A stretch of 52,643 nucleotides of DNA. It comes from Clostridium sp. Its GTDB lineage: Bacteria > Bacillota > Clostridia > Clostridiales > Clostridiaceae. The stretch is from NCBI GenBank assembly GCA_029257045.1, contig JARIDB010000020.1, positions 1 through 52,643 of the forward strand, in the 5' to 3' direction. Shown one piece after another: positions 1 through 7,377 of this stretch (position 1 is its first letter; every line of letters begins with the position of its first letter). The notes under the pieces are model-generated. The model did not search any database. It was given only the letters and a program-made list of their open reading frames with translations, and was not told the DNA's origin. The position numbers were made by a program, and so were the translations under genes.

Positions 1-270
1 AATCCTTATACAGAAGATGGAGTAATAGTTTCAATAAATGTAACAAAGAATAAAGATAATGATGAAATAAAAATAGACTATCCTACATACCTACCAACTT
101 GGGTAAATTGGTATGAAAAGAATGGAAGGCTATTTTATGAAGTTGTACCTGCTACAAAAGGTAACGAAGATTACTTAACAGAAGAAGGAAAAACTAGAAT
201 TGTAGAATCTTTTAATAGATCAAAGGGGATTTTAGAAAGTTATAGTGATAAAATAAAAGTACTTGAATAA
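1..270 (+). CDS. C-terminal end of a CapA-family (poly-gamma-glutamate/capsule synthesis-like) protein, 5' truncated
   Basis: The reading frame is open from the first base and ends in TAA at 268-270, giving the last 89 residues of a protein whose start lies outside the window. The stretch PTYLPTWVNWYEKNGRLFYE, followed by EVVPA, resembles the end of bacterial CapA/PgsA-type metallophosphatase-fold proteins, where a 'P-T-W-V ... Y-x-V-x-P' segment follows the catalytic core. No catalytic residues are in view, so the family call rests on this tail only. The protein is not the glycyl-radical end of NrdD, which might have been expected just before nrdG: no RVCGY-type motif is present. An 83-bp gap separates it from nrdG. 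Confidence 0.5.
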   Translation, partial: NPYTEDGVIVSINVTKNKDNDEIKIDYPTYLPTWVNWYEKNGRLFYEVVPATKGNEDYLTEEGKTRIVESFNRSKGILESYSDKIKVLE

Positions 271-353
271 GAACTTTAGTAAATTAGATTGTGTGTAAAT
301 AATATTAACTAATATAAAATATAAGTACTAAAATATCTAAAGGGGATGTATAC

Positions 354-866
354 ATGAAAGATACAGTAAGGCTTTCAGGAATAGCTTATGAAAGTTTAGT
401 TAACGGACCTGGAATAAGAAGAGTGTTTTTTTCTCAAGGATGTAAACATAATTGTAGAGGTTGCTTTAATCAAGATACTCACAGTTTTAATGGTGGAGAA
501 GAAAGGGTAATAAAAGACTTAATAAAAGATACATTAGATAATCCTATGGTTAAAGGGGTGACCTTTAGTGGTGGAGATCCCTTTGAAAGAGCACAAGAAT
601 TTTCTTATATGGCAAAAGAGTTTAAAAAGGCTGGATTAAATATATGGTGCTACTCAGGATATACCTTTGAAAAAATAATGGAAATATCTAAAGAAAATAA
701 AGCTTTTAGTGATTTAATAAATAATATTGATGTGTTAGTTGATGGCAGATTTATGGAAGAAGAAAAGGATGAAGAAATAAAGTATAGAGGATCAAGAAAT
801 CAAAGAATTATAGATGTTAATAATACTATTAGATCTGGGGAGATTAAAGTATTAAAATATGATTAA
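354..866 (+). CDS. nrdG: Anaerobic ribonucleoside-triphosphate reductase activating protein (radical SAM)
   Basis: 170 aa radical SAM activase that installs the glycyl radical on class III ribonucleotide reductase NrdD, allowing dNTP synthesis without oxygen. The [4Fe-4S] motif is C30-x3-C34-x2-C37 (CKHNCRGC), followed by FNQDTHSFNGG, the usual NrdG 'F/HNPETxxFxGG' region. FSGGDP at 71-76 is the SAM-binding GGxP-type motif, and IWCYSGYTFE follows as in the family. Length fits NrdG (about 150-180 aa). The ATG at 354 is preceded by AAGGGGATG at good spacing. The partner nrdD is not adjacent: upstream is a CapA-like gene, downstream a membrane protein of unknown role. A glycyl-radical activase for another enzyme is possible but less likely at this size. 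Confidence 0.88.
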   Translation: MKDTVRLSGIAYESLVNGPGIRRVFFSQGCKHNCRGCFNQDTHSFNGGEERVIKDLIKDTLDNPMVKGVTFSGGDPFERAQEFSYMAKEFKKAGLNIWCYSGYTFEKIMEISKENKAFSDLINNIDVLVDGRFMEEEKDEEIKYRGSRNQRIIDVNNTIRSGEIKVLKYD

Positions 867-882
867 TTTGGGGAGGGTTTAG

Positions 883-1545
883 ATGGAATTATCTAAAGCT
901 ATAACAGGAACAGTAAACTTAGAGAGTTTATTGAAAGGATTATTAACAGTAATAACCATATCAATGTATTTAACTGCAATAAAGAAATCTAAAGTAATAA
1001 AACTTACAATAATGTTATTTGGGGTTATAAGTGCTATAACATTAGCAATATTAATATTAATTAAAAGTCCACATCATGAAATAAGGGACACATTAACAAA
1101 ATCCTTATTCTTTTGTATAGTTACATTCTTTGGAATTAAGGGGACAGAAAAGATAAAACAAATAGATGATATAATAAAAGAACAAAAGTATTTTAAGAAG
1201 ATAGATTATAATATTAAAATTAAAGAGTTTAATAAAAAAGAATTAGAAAAGATTAAGGACAACTTATATAATTATTTTAGATTCTTTGAGTTTAATAGCT
1301 ATGATAGCAATATAGGTAAATTAAAAATAGATATTAAGAGAATATCAAAAACAGTTATTGAAGTAGATGTAGATCATACTTTATCTGATGAATCAGAAAT
1401 ATATTACTATGATATAGTAAGTAGATATGAAAGTCTTAAAAATATTAACTTTCTAGATGAAGTATATCTAAAATATGATAAAGAATTTAATAATAAGATA
1501 AGACTAATAACAAGAATTATAACCGAGGAAGAAGTTCTTAACTAA
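883..1545 (+). CDS. Hypothetical membrane protein with three N-terminal TM segments
   Basis: 220 aa, not recognised. The first 90 residues hold three hydrophobic segments (about 16-33, 40-61 and 70-87). The remaining 130 residues are a charged, probably cytoplasmic domain rich in Lys, Asp, Glu and Ile with a predicted mixed alpha/beta pattern (for example KIKEFNKKELEKIKDNLYNY). The start ATG at 883 has a strong GGGGAGGG Shine-Dalgarno. It begins 17 bp after nrdG, so the two are probably co-transcribed, but nothing in the sequence links it to ribonucleotide reduction. No motif for enzyme activity or ligand binding is visible. Confidence 0.7.
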   Translation: MELSKAITGTVNLESLLKGLLTVITISMYLTAIKKSKVIKLTIMLFGVISAITLAILILIKSPHHEIRDTLTKSLFFCIVTFFGIKGTEKIKQIDDIIKEQKYFKKIDYNIKIKEFNKKELEKIKDNLYNYFRFFEFNSYDSNIGKLKIDIKRISKTVIEVDVDHTLSDESEIYYYDIVSRYESLKNINFLDEVYLKYDKEFNNKIRLITRIITEEEVLN

Positions 1546-1577
1546 TATTAAGGATATTTTTAATAATTAATATTAAA

Positions 1578-1631
1578 ATTTGTTTATGTAAGCTAAATAG
1601 TGGAATAATGCTAGAAAAATACATAAGCAAA
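1578..1631. repeat. Imperfect inverted repeat in the nrdG-xpt intergenic region
   Basis: The arm TTTGTTTATGT pairs with ACATAAGCAAA over 11 bp with one G-T wobble, separated by about 30 nt. There is no following T-run, so it is a poor terminator. Its arms (…AAGCAAA) resemble the outer arms of the palindromic elements at 2567-2628 and 42185-42240, so it may be a decayed relative; that link is tentative. Confidence 0.35.
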
Positions 1632-1669
1632 CTTATTATATAAGTGATATAATAAATAAAACAATATAG

Positions 1670-1741
1670 TATTCGTATATGCTTGAAGATAAGGTTCAAG
1701 TGTTTCTACTAGGAAACCGTAAATATCCTAACTACGAAGAG
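1670..1741 (+). promoter_or_regulatory. Purine riboswitch aptamer (guanine/hypoxanthine class) upstream of xpt
   Basis: P1 is formed by TTCGTA (1672-1677) and TACGAA (1733-1738). P2 is CTTGAA/TTCAAG around a 7-nt loop. J2/3 is TGTTTCTAC, and P3 is TAGGA/TCCTA closed by a loop with the conserved CCGTAAA. J3/1 reads ACTAC, placing C at the position equivalent to C74 of the B. subtilis xpt aptamer, which specifies guanine or hypoxanthine rather than adenine. It lies about 105 nt upstream of xpt, the classic target. By analogy, purine binding should stabilise P1 and reduce xpt expression. Confidence 0.93.
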
Positions 1742-1805
1742 TTCTTATTGCTATATGATATAGCTTTATTACGTAGTCTTGCTTTGATTTAAAAGACAAG
1801 CTTTT
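1731..1805 (+). promoter_or_regulatory. Expression platform of the xpt riboswitch (anti-terminator/terminator alternatives)
   Basis: ACTACG at 1731-1736 includes the 3' strand of P1 and is exactly complementary to CGTAGT at 1772-1777, so the two can pair only when P1 is open. The helix would enclose a small hairpin GCTATA-TGA-TATAGC. Immediately downstream, CTTGCTTT (1778-1785) pairs with AAAGACAAG (1792-1800; one bulged A), followed by CTTTT, a modest terminator-like hairpin. This gives a plausible ligand-dependent switch, but the U-run is short and the exact mechanism is inferred. Confidence 0.5.
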
Positions 1806-1847
1806 AGAATACTATAAATTTTAATAAAGTAATAAGGAGATATTTAT

Positions 1848-2420
1848 ATGGAAAAGTTAAAAGAAAAGATCCTAACTGAAGGAAAGGTTAGAGATGGAAA
1901 CATATTAAAGGTTGATTGCTTTTTAAATCACCAAATGGATATTAAGTTATTAAATGAAATTGGAAAAGAATTTAAAAGAATATTTAGTGATGTAAAGGTA
2001 GATAAGATCCTTACAATTGAAGCATCAGGAATAGGAATAGCTGCAATAGTTTCTCAATACTTTGACTATGTACCAGTAGTATTTGCTAAGAAAACAGAAA
2101 GTTTAAATCTTGATAAAGAGGTTTATGAAGCAGAAGTAAATTCTTTTACTAAAAAGAAGGTTTATAAAGTAAGAGTAGGAAAGCAATTCTTAAATGAAGG
2201 GGAAAACATATTAGTTATAGATGATTTCTTAGCTAAAGGTTGTGCTTCAAAGGGAATGCTCGATTTAATAAAAGAAGCAGGATCTAATTTAGTTGGAGTT
2301 GGGATAGTAATAGAAAAAGGATTCCAAGAAGGAAGAGAAGTTTTAGAGAGAATGGGTGCTAGGGTAGAATCTTTAGCTATAATAGATAGATTTGAAGATG
2401 AAAAGGTAATATTTAAATAA
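1848..2420 (+). CDS. xpt: Xanthine phosphoribosyltransferase
   Basis: 190 aa cytosolic salvage enzyme that converts xanthine plus PRPP to XMP. The PRPP-binding loop is [16 protein letters not shown] at about 121-136 (hydrophobic strand, two acidic residues, then small residues). The N-terminal [14 protein letters not shown]...[12 protein letters not shown] matches the family, and the length is the usual 190 residues. The ATG at 1848 follows AAGGAGATATTT. The gene stands alone between a guanine-class riboswitch and a strong terminator, so it is a monocistronic, purine-repressed unit; B. subtilis xpt has the same riboswitch arrangement. Confidence 0.95.
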   Translation: MEKLKEKILTEGKVRDGNILKVDCFLNHQMDIKLLNEIGKEFKRIFSDVKVDKILTIEASGIGIAAIVSQYFDYVPVVFAKKTESLNLDKEVYEAEVNSFTKKKVYKVRVGKQFLNEGENILVIDDFLAKGCASKGMLDLIKEAGSNLVGVGIVIEKGFQEGREVLERMGARVESLAIIDRFEDEKVIFK

Positions 2421-2447
2421 GTAGATTTGAAATATTTTATAAAAGGG

Positions 2448-2496
2448 GAGTGCCTTATAGTAGATATATGCATACTATAAGGCACTCTCATTTTTT
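2448..2496 (+). terminator. Rho-independent terminator of xpt
   Basis: A 15-bp perfect stem, GAGTGCCTTATAGTA / TACTATAAGGCACTC with a 10-nt loop, is followed by TCATTTTTT. It begins 28 bp after the xpt stop codon. Confidence 0.93.
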
Positions 2497-2503
2497 ATAT
2501 TCA

Positions 2504-2628
2504 GGAAATTATAATAACGCATCCTGTGGATAAGTTGTTATAATTTCTTCATTTAGTATAGTAGTAAACATATAATGGTTTGAGATGACTTGGAGCGTAG
2601 CGAGGTCATAAGCAAACCATTATATGTT
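2504..2628. repeat. Composite palindromic repeat element, copy A (two consecutive hairpins)
   Basis: First hairpin: GAAATTATAATAAC (2505-2518) pairs with GTTGTTATAATTTC (2534-2547), 14 bp with one wobble; the loop holds a nested ATCC-TGT-GGAT. Second hairpin: AACATATAATGGTTT (2567-2581) pairs perfectly with its complement at 2614-2628, with an inner ATGACTT...AGGTCAT stem. The same two blocks, in the same order with diverged arms, recur at 42142-42240; the first block alone recurs at 27906-27953. On the minus strand no T-run follows; on the plus strand CACCTTTTTT follows the second hairpin. It lies between the convergent xpt and PBP genes and may also help terminate transcription. Confidence 0.7.
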
Positions 2629-2636
2629 CACCTTTT

Positions 2637-4649
2637 TTATTTAGTTAGATAATATTCCATAACATTTCTTACTTTAGGAACAGTGACATGACTACCGCCC
2701 CTTCCTTTAACATCTTCAATAATCATAGCTAAAGAAATTTTAGATGTATCTGGATCAACGGATACAAACCATCCATTTTCGGTTCCGTTAGTATCATCTT
2801 GGGATTTTTTTATTTCGGCAGAACCTGTCTTACCTGCAACTCTAAATCCTGGAACTGCTCCGTCTGAAATAGTTGCTCCAGAATCATTAATTAAAGCTGT
2901 AAAGGAATCTATTAATGTAGGTAAATTATCTTTTGATATAGAGCCTTGCTTCCAAATCTTTGATTCAGAGTTTTTACTTATTATAAGTCTTGGTTGCATT
3001 ATGTCACCATTGTTTGCTAAAGCACTATAAGCTAAAGCTACATTTAAAGGTGTAACCATTATTTCACCTTGTCCATATCCAGTATCAGCTAGTAGAATCT
3101 CTTTATTTAAAGAACCATCATTAGAAATTTGAGACTCTTCCATGGGGTACTCAAATATTAATTCTTCTCCAATTCCAAAGCCTTTAATTCCATTTATAAA
3201 CTTTTCACTACCCAGCTCTAAGGCTACTTGACCGAAGTAAATATTATCTGAGTGATTAACAGCATCTTTTAAATATTCAGCTTTGCCAGGATCTGTTACC
3301 CTAGTTATTTTAAAGTTTCCCCAGGAGCTGTCCTTCTGCCAGGATAATCCATTGATATCTCTTGTAGCATTTGGATCTATAATTTTGTTTTGCAATCCTA
3401 TTGAAGAAGTTAATAGTTTCATAGTTGAACCAGGTGAATATGTTTTATTAAATCTATTCACTTCATCGGCATTATTTGTCTCTTCCCATTTTGATTTTTG
3501 AGTTTTAGTTACATAAGTTGTAAAGGTATTTGAATTAAAGGAGGGGGCACTTACCATTGCTAATAATTCCCCAGTTTTAGGATTAACAGCAGTAGCAGCT
3601 CCTTTTTCACCATTCATTTCGCTATATATTTTACTTTGAAGACTTGAATCTATGGAAGTTTTAACGTCCTTTCCATCTTCGCCCTCGTTTTTAGCAATAG
3701 TAATTTTTTCAGAGCCACGTTCTATATATATTTCAGCAAAATCCTTTCCCCGTAATGTTTCCTCATAAACTTGCTCTAAACCTGCTTTTCCTATAAGGCT
3801 TGCATCACTGTAGCCCTTATCTTTATTAGCTTCTAATTCTTCAGCCGTAATATTCCCAACGTATCCTATTAACCTGCCAAAAGCTTCATCGTTAACATAA
3901 ACCCTACCGGTATTTTCATGTATTAAAACTCCTTCTTCCGCTTTATTAGAAAGGTTAGGAATCTTTGAATCACTTGGGAGTACACTTACTAAAGGTACAA
4001 AGTATTCGGGATTTGTATTTTGTTCTAACTTAGTCTTTATACTTTCTTCACTTATATCAAGTATATTTGCAATTTCAGTTATCTTAGTATCTACATTTGA
4101 TAAATTAAATTTAGCAGGATATATACCAATTGTATTAAGCAAACCATCTTTTGCTAATGGATTATCATCTTTATCTAATATGCTTCCTCTTTTTGAAGGA
4201 ACTACATTAACTCTTACTTTATCTCCATTAGTCATTTGAGGGAATATTAAACTTTCATCCCATTTTATTTTATATTCTTTATCTTCTTTGATTAAGGCTA
4301 ATTTATAGTCTGTAAGAGTAACATCACCAGCTATTGTATGACTATTAAGCTTAAATGGAATAGTAATGACATCATCTACTTTTTCTTTATCACCAGTAAT
4401 TTCTAATGATAAGTTATTAGCAGTTATTGCAGAAAATATATTATTATATCGTGTAGTGAAATCTTCTTCTGAGATATTAGTTTTTGAATCATTACTTAAC
4501 ATTTGATACATGCCTGAATAATCATTTTGTATCCATTTTTCAGAATAAGAATCAAAAACTTTTTGTGCTTTATCTATATTAGAGCATCCACTTATAAATA
4601 GCATAAGTAATAACAGTAAAGGTAATATAATCAGTTTTTTATTTTTCAT
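2637..4649 (-). CDS. Class B penicillin-binding protein, MecA/PBP3-like lipoprotein transpeptidase
   Basis: About 670 aa extracytoplasmic D,D-transpeptidase of peptidoglycan cross-linking. A lipoprotein signal peptide ends in L-F-I-S-G-C, with the lipidated Cys at residue 22. Residues about 25-145 form the NTF2-like MecA N-terminal domain, followed by the PBP dimerisation region (RGSILDKDDNPLA near 155) and the transpeptidase domain. Catalytic motifs are present: STMK (408-411), SDN (467-469) and KTGSAE (from 607). An in-frame ATG at 4670 has no ribosome site. The ATG at 4649 follows AGGTGG 10 nt upstream and puts the signal peptide at the N-terminus, so I use 4649. The family includes low-affinity PBPs such as MecA; resistance itself cannot be inferred. 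It is transcribed convergently with xpt. Confidence 0.9.
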   Translation of the reverse strand: MKNKKLIILPLLLLLMLFISGCSNIDKAQKVFDSYSEKWIQNDYSGMYQMLSNDSKTNISEEDFTTRYNNIFSAITANNLSLEITGDKEKVDDVITIPFKLNSHTIAGDVTLTDYKLALIKEDKEYKIKWDESLIFPQMTNGDKVRVNVVPSKRGSILDKDDNPLAKDGLLNTIGIYPAKFNLSNVDTKITEIANILDISEESIKTKLEQNTNPEYFVPLVSVLPSDSKIPNLSNKAEEGVLIHENTGRVYVNDEAFGRLIGYVGNITAEELEANKDKGYSDASLIGKAGLEQVYEETLRGKDFAEIYIERGSEKITIAKNEGEDGKDVKTSIDSSLQSKIYSEMNGEKGAATAVNPKTGELLAMVSAPSFNSNTFTTYVTKTQKSKWEETNNADEVNRFNKTYSPGSTMKLLTSSIGLQNKIIDPNATRDINGLSWQKDSSWGNFKITRVTDPGKAEYLKDAVNHSDNIYFGQVALELGSEKFINGIKGFGIGEELIFEYPMEESQISNDGSLNKEILLADTGYGQGEIMVTPLNVALAYSALANNGDIMQPRLIISKNSESKIWKQGSISKDNLPTLIDSFTALINDSGATISDGAVPGFRVAGKTGSAEIKKSQDDTNGTENGWFVSVDPDTSKISLAMIIEDVKGRGGSHVTVPKVRNVMEYYLTK

Positions 4650-4685
4650 GTTTATTAAACCACCTATCATATAAATTTATAATAT

Positions 4686-4691
4686 ATTATA
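4686..4691 (-). promoter_or_regulatory. Candidate -10 element for the PBP gene
   Basis: On the minus strand GG-TATAAT lies about 37 nt upstream of the PBP start. The -35 region (ATGTAA at 17-bp spacing) is weak. Only the -10 match supports this site. Confidence 0.35.
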
Positions 4692-4925
4692 CCATAAATT
4701 AAGATAAATTACATAATTTTACTTGGAGTATATAGGTAAATTATAAAAGGTTATAACATCTAATAGGATGATTAATTGTATTATAGAAAAATAAATTAAT
4801 TAAGTAATATTAAAATTTAAACCAACAAAGACGTTGTTATTTTATATTTTTAAAATTCATAAAAAGATATAAGTAATATTTATTGAAATAAAGGGTAAAA
4901 TAAAAAAAGTAAAAATATAATGCAC

Positions 4926-4996
4926 AAAAAAAGCGCCGAAGCGCTTTATATAAATAAATGGGGGATGGGGACCTGTTTAACACAGGTATATGTTTA
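4926..4996 (-). ncRNA. Candidate small RNA, CsfG-like, with C-rich unpaired segment and strong terminator
   Basis: On the minus strand the predicted transcript of about 70 nt contains a hairpin ACCTGT-GTTAA-ACAGGT (4987-4971), an unpaired C-rich stretch CCCCATCCCCC, an AT-rich spacer and a terminator AAAGCGC-TTCG-GCGCTTT followed by TTTT. A sigma-G-like promoter sits at the right distance upstream (5003-5031). There is no open reading frame. The two-hairpin layout with a conserved C-rich linker and forespore promoter recalls the CsfG RNA of endospore formers; that identification is from memory of the family and not proven. The C-rich stretch could pair with GGGGG/GGAGG ribosome sites. The neighbouring genes diverge or point away, so this terminator serves no annotated gene. 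Confidence 0.6.
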
Positions 4997-5002
4997 TATT
5001 AG

Positions 5003-5031
5003 TATTATCTACACATATAAGGATTTTATAC
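5003..5031 (-). promoter_or_regulatory. Sigma-G-like promoter for the candidate sRNA
   Basis: Reading the minus strand: -35 GTATA (5031-5027), 17-bp spacer, -10 GATAATA (5009-5003). The B. subtilis sigma-G consensus is GHATR, 17-18 bp, CATWHTA, so only one base in the two elements deviates. The promoter in front of spoVT here (33468-33496) has the same -35, spacing and ATAATA core, and spoVT is a known sigma-G target. Confidence 0.55.
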
Positions 5032-5089
5032 ATAAAAAAATAAATAAAATAAAATTTTAATTTATTAAGTAAATAATAATTATTATCCA

Positions 5090-5118
5090 TTGAATCAATC
5101 TATTAATAATGGTATTAT
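5090..5118 (+). promoter_or_regulatory. Sigma-A-type promoter of pepA
   Basis: TTGAAT, a 17-bp spacer, then TATTAT ends 32 bp before the pepA start. The stretch from 4692 to 4920 is AT-rich and shows no gene or convincing structure. Confidence 0.6.
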
Positions 5119-5149
5119 TATAAAAAGAAATTAAATACGAGGTGATAAA

Positions 5150-6625
5150 ATGAACGTAACATATAGAAGATTTTCTTGCTCTCAAACAGATGTGCAAGTA
5201 GTTTATTTAGTTGAAAATAATCTTCATATAGGAAAAGAAGATATAGACAAAAATATAGAATATGCAAAAACTAAAAGTTTATTTGAAGGAAAACTAGGTC
5301 AAACTTATACATTTACTAGAGAAGTAAATGAAACTATTCAAAATGTTGTTTTAGTTGGACTTGGAAAAGAAGAAGATTTAAATCTTGATGCTGTAAGAAA
5401 AGCAACATCAAAGGGAATTAGAAAGGCTAAGGAATTAAAGGCTACAACAGTATTCTTAAGACTTCCTAAGGTAGATACGTTAGATCTTGAGGAAATTATA
5501 AAGAACACAGGAATAGCTGCTCATTTAGCTGGATATACATTTAATAAATACAAAACAGATGCAGATAAGGAAAATGATATTACAGTATCAATTGCAAGAT
5601 GTGGAATTAAAGAAGCAACTCCAGAAATAGATGCGGCATTACAAGAAGCAAATGAAATTGCAAAGGGTATTATATTAGCTAGAAATTTAGTTAATGAACC
5701 TGCAAATGTAATGTATCCTGAAGTTTTAGCAGAAGAAGCTGTTAAAGCTGGTAAGGAAAGTGGATTCGAAGTTGAAGTTCATGGAGTTTCAAAAATAAAA
5801 GAATTAAAAATGGAAGCTTTCTATAGCGTAGCTAAAGGATCTTCTAAAGAGCCAAGACTTATTGTCATGAGATACTTTGGTAACCCAAGTCAAAAAGAAG
5901 AAGTTTTAGGTTTAGTAGGTAAAGGCTTAACTTTTGATACAGGAGGATATTCATTAAAACCAAGTGCAGGAATGGGAGACATGAAATCTGATATGGGTGG
6001 AGCGGCATCAGTAATTGGTGCTATGATGACTATATCTAAATTAAAGTTAAAAGTTAATGTTGTTGCAGTTGTTGCAGCTTGCGAAAATGCAATTTCTGGA
6101 GAAGCTTACAAACCAGGAGATATAATCGGAAGTATGGCTGGAAAAACTATAGAAGTTGATAATACAGATGCTGAAGGAAGATTAACTTTAGTAGATGCAG
6201 TTAATTATATAATTGAAAAAGAAAATGCTAAAGAAGTTATTGATTTAGCTACTTTAACAGGAGCAGCATTAGTTGCTTTAGGAGAAACTACAACTGCAGT
6301 TGTAACAAATAATGAAGGTTTCTACAATGAATTAAAATCAGCTTCATTATATACTGGAGAAAAGATGTGGGAACTACCAGGATTTGATGAATATAAAGAA
6401 TTAATCAAATCAGATGTTGCAGATCTTAAGAATACTGGCGGAAGATATGCTGGAACAATAACAGCTGGATTATTTATAAAAGCCTTTGTTCAAGATAAGC
6501 CATGGCTTCATTTAGATATAGCTGGAACAGCTTGGACAGGAAAAAATACTGATTTATCAGTAAAAGGTGGAACAGGAGCTCCAGTTCATACATTATATGA
6601 ATTAGTTAAAAGAAAAAGTAAATAA
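5150..6625 (+). CDS. pepA: Leucyl aminopeptidase (M17 family)
   Basis: 491 aa cytosolic, dinuclear-metal aminopeptidase that removes N-terminal residues from peptides. An N-terminal macro-like domain (about 1-150) precedes the catalytic domain. Metal and catalytic residues are visible: K258 and D263 in VGKGLTFDTGG, K270, D281 in SDMGG, and the signature NTDAEGR at 338-344 with D340, E342 and R344. Length is normal for the family. The ATG at 5150 follows GAGGTGATAAA. The gene is a single unit with its own promoter and terminator; no neighbour points to a specialised role, so general peptide turnover is the likely job. Confidence 0.95.
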   Translation: MNVTYRRFSCSQTDVQVVYLVENNLHIGKEDIDKNIEYAKTKSLFEGKLGQTYTFTREVNETIQNVVLVGLGKEEDLNLDAVRKATSKGIRKAKELKATTVFLRLPKVDTLDLEEIIKNTGIAAHLAGYTFNKYKTDADKENDITVSIARCGIKEATPEIDAALQEANEIAKGIILARNLVNEPANVMYPEVLAEEAVKAGKESGFEVEVHGVSKIKELKMEAFYSVAKGSSKEPRLIVMRYFGNPSQKEEVLGLVGKGLTFDTGGYSLKPSAGMGDMKSDMGGAASVIGAMMTISKLKLKVNVVAVVAACENAISGEAYKPGDIIGSMAGKTIEVDNTDAEGRLTLVDAVNYIIEKENAKEVIDLATLTGAALVALGETTTAVVTNNEGFYNELKSASLYTGEKMWELPGFDEYKELIKSDVADLKNTGGRYAGTITAGLFIKAFVQDKPWLHLDIAGTAWTGKNTDLSVKGGTGAPVHTLYELVKRKSK

Positions 6626-6635
6626 TAGATAAATT

Positions 6636-6672
6636 AAAGACCTATTTCTAAAGTTTTAGAATAGGTCTTTTT
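6636..6672. terminator. Bidirectional terminator after pepA
   Basis: AAAGACCTATT pairs with AATAGGTCTTT, with inner CTAAA/TTTAG-type pairs, followed by TTTTGC on the plus strand. Read on the minus strand the stem also ends in TTT and would serve the short ORF at 6682-6735. Confidence 0.85.
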
Positions 6673-6681
6673 GCTTTTTAT

Positions 6682-6735
6682 TTATTTTAGACTTTGTTTA
6701 TTAAATTCATCAATGGCTATTATGTTTTCAATCAT
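6682..6735 (-). CDS. Possible 17-residue micropeptide (MIENIIAIDEFNKQSLK)
   Basis: On the minus strand an ATG is preceded by AAAGGTGG seven bases upstream, a better ribosome site than many genes here. The frame closes with TAA after 17 codons, ten bases before a bidirectional terminator. A TATAAT sequence lies further upstream on the same strand (near 6795). There is no signal peptide and no recognised family. The ORF is short enough to be chance; the strong Shine-Dalgarno and terminator placement are the only support. Confidence 0.3.
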   Translation of the reverse strand: MIENIIAIDEFNKQSLK

Positions 6736-6875
6736 TTGGTTACCACCTTTACTTATGAAGTTATTTTTAATATTTAATGATAATCTATTATATGATAAAT
6801 ATTAAGTATTATTAAGGGTTATATTAATAATAAGATTAAAAGGTTAAAAATAAAAAAGATGAAGAATGGAAGATG

Positions 6876-6904
6876 TTGACCATAAATTTATTGTACTATA
6901 TAAT
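6876..6904 (+). promoter_or_regulatory. Sigma-A promoter of the cobalamin operon
   Basis: TTGACC, a 17-bp spacer, then TATAAT lies about 20 bp before the first helix of the cobalamin riboswitch. Both hexamers are near-consensus. Confidence 0.8.
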
Positions 6905-6924
6905 TATAGTTTAAAACTTAATAA

Positions 6925-7107
6925 TTTTTTGTGGTTACTTTAGTATTAATAGTGAATATGGTTAGAATCCATAGCAGCCCCCGCTACTGTAAAAGCTACG
7001 AAACTCTACTTATATTATTTATAATATAAGAAAGTCACTGAGAAATTACTTGGGAAGGCAAGAGGAATAGGTTTGAAGCTTTAAGTCAGGATACCTGCCA
7101 CAAAAAT
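6925..7107 (+). promoter_or_regulatory. Cobalamin (B12) riboswitch
   Basis: P1 is formed by TTTTTGTGG (to 6934) and CCACAAAAA (7098-7106). The conserved core elements appear in order: TCCATAGCAGCCCCCGCTAC (6968-6987) with TGTAA, GTCACTG (7034-7040), GGGAAGGC (7052-7059) and the B12 box AAGTCAGGATACCTGCC (7083-7099). This is the classic adenosylcobalamin-type layout. It controls the downstream surface protein/DUF4430/ECF operon; by family precedent, bound cobalamin lowers expression. A further conserved-looking block (TTCGGTGGGAAATGAAAAC, 7121-7139) follows and may hold the kissing-loop partner. Confidence 0.96.
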
Positions 7108-7234
7108 AGAAGTGAATAATTTCGGTGGGAAATGAAAACAAAGATTATTTATGAATATATTATAGGAATACAGAATTAAAAATAATTATATTAATTCTTA
7201 TCTATAATTCTATTTGTGTATTATTGTGTTGTTT

Positions 7235-7265
7235 AAAATCTCGTATTAATTATGAGATTTTTTTA
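7235..7265 (+). terminator. Terminator in the cobalamin riboswitch expression platform
   Basis: AAAATCTCGTA (7235-7245) pairs with TATGAGATTTT (7251-7261; one G-T pair) followed by TTTT. It sits between the aptamer and the first gene, 113 bp upstream of its start, so it is the likely attenuation point of the riboswitch. Confidence 0.8.
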
Positions 7266-7377
7266 TTGTTTTAAATAAGTTTATTAATATCTAAATAAGC
7301 TTATTTGAAATAAAAATCAAAACATAATAGAAGGTTTTATGTAATTATTTTCTACTAATATCGAAAGGGGTAAAAGC

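Noticed and set aside
2525..2533. Perfect DnaA-box match (TTATCCACA, minus strand) in the loop of the palindrome
   Set aside because: The bases take part in the nested ATCC/GGAT pairing and the related copy at 27906 does not keep the box; a single box far from dnaA is weak evidence for replication control.
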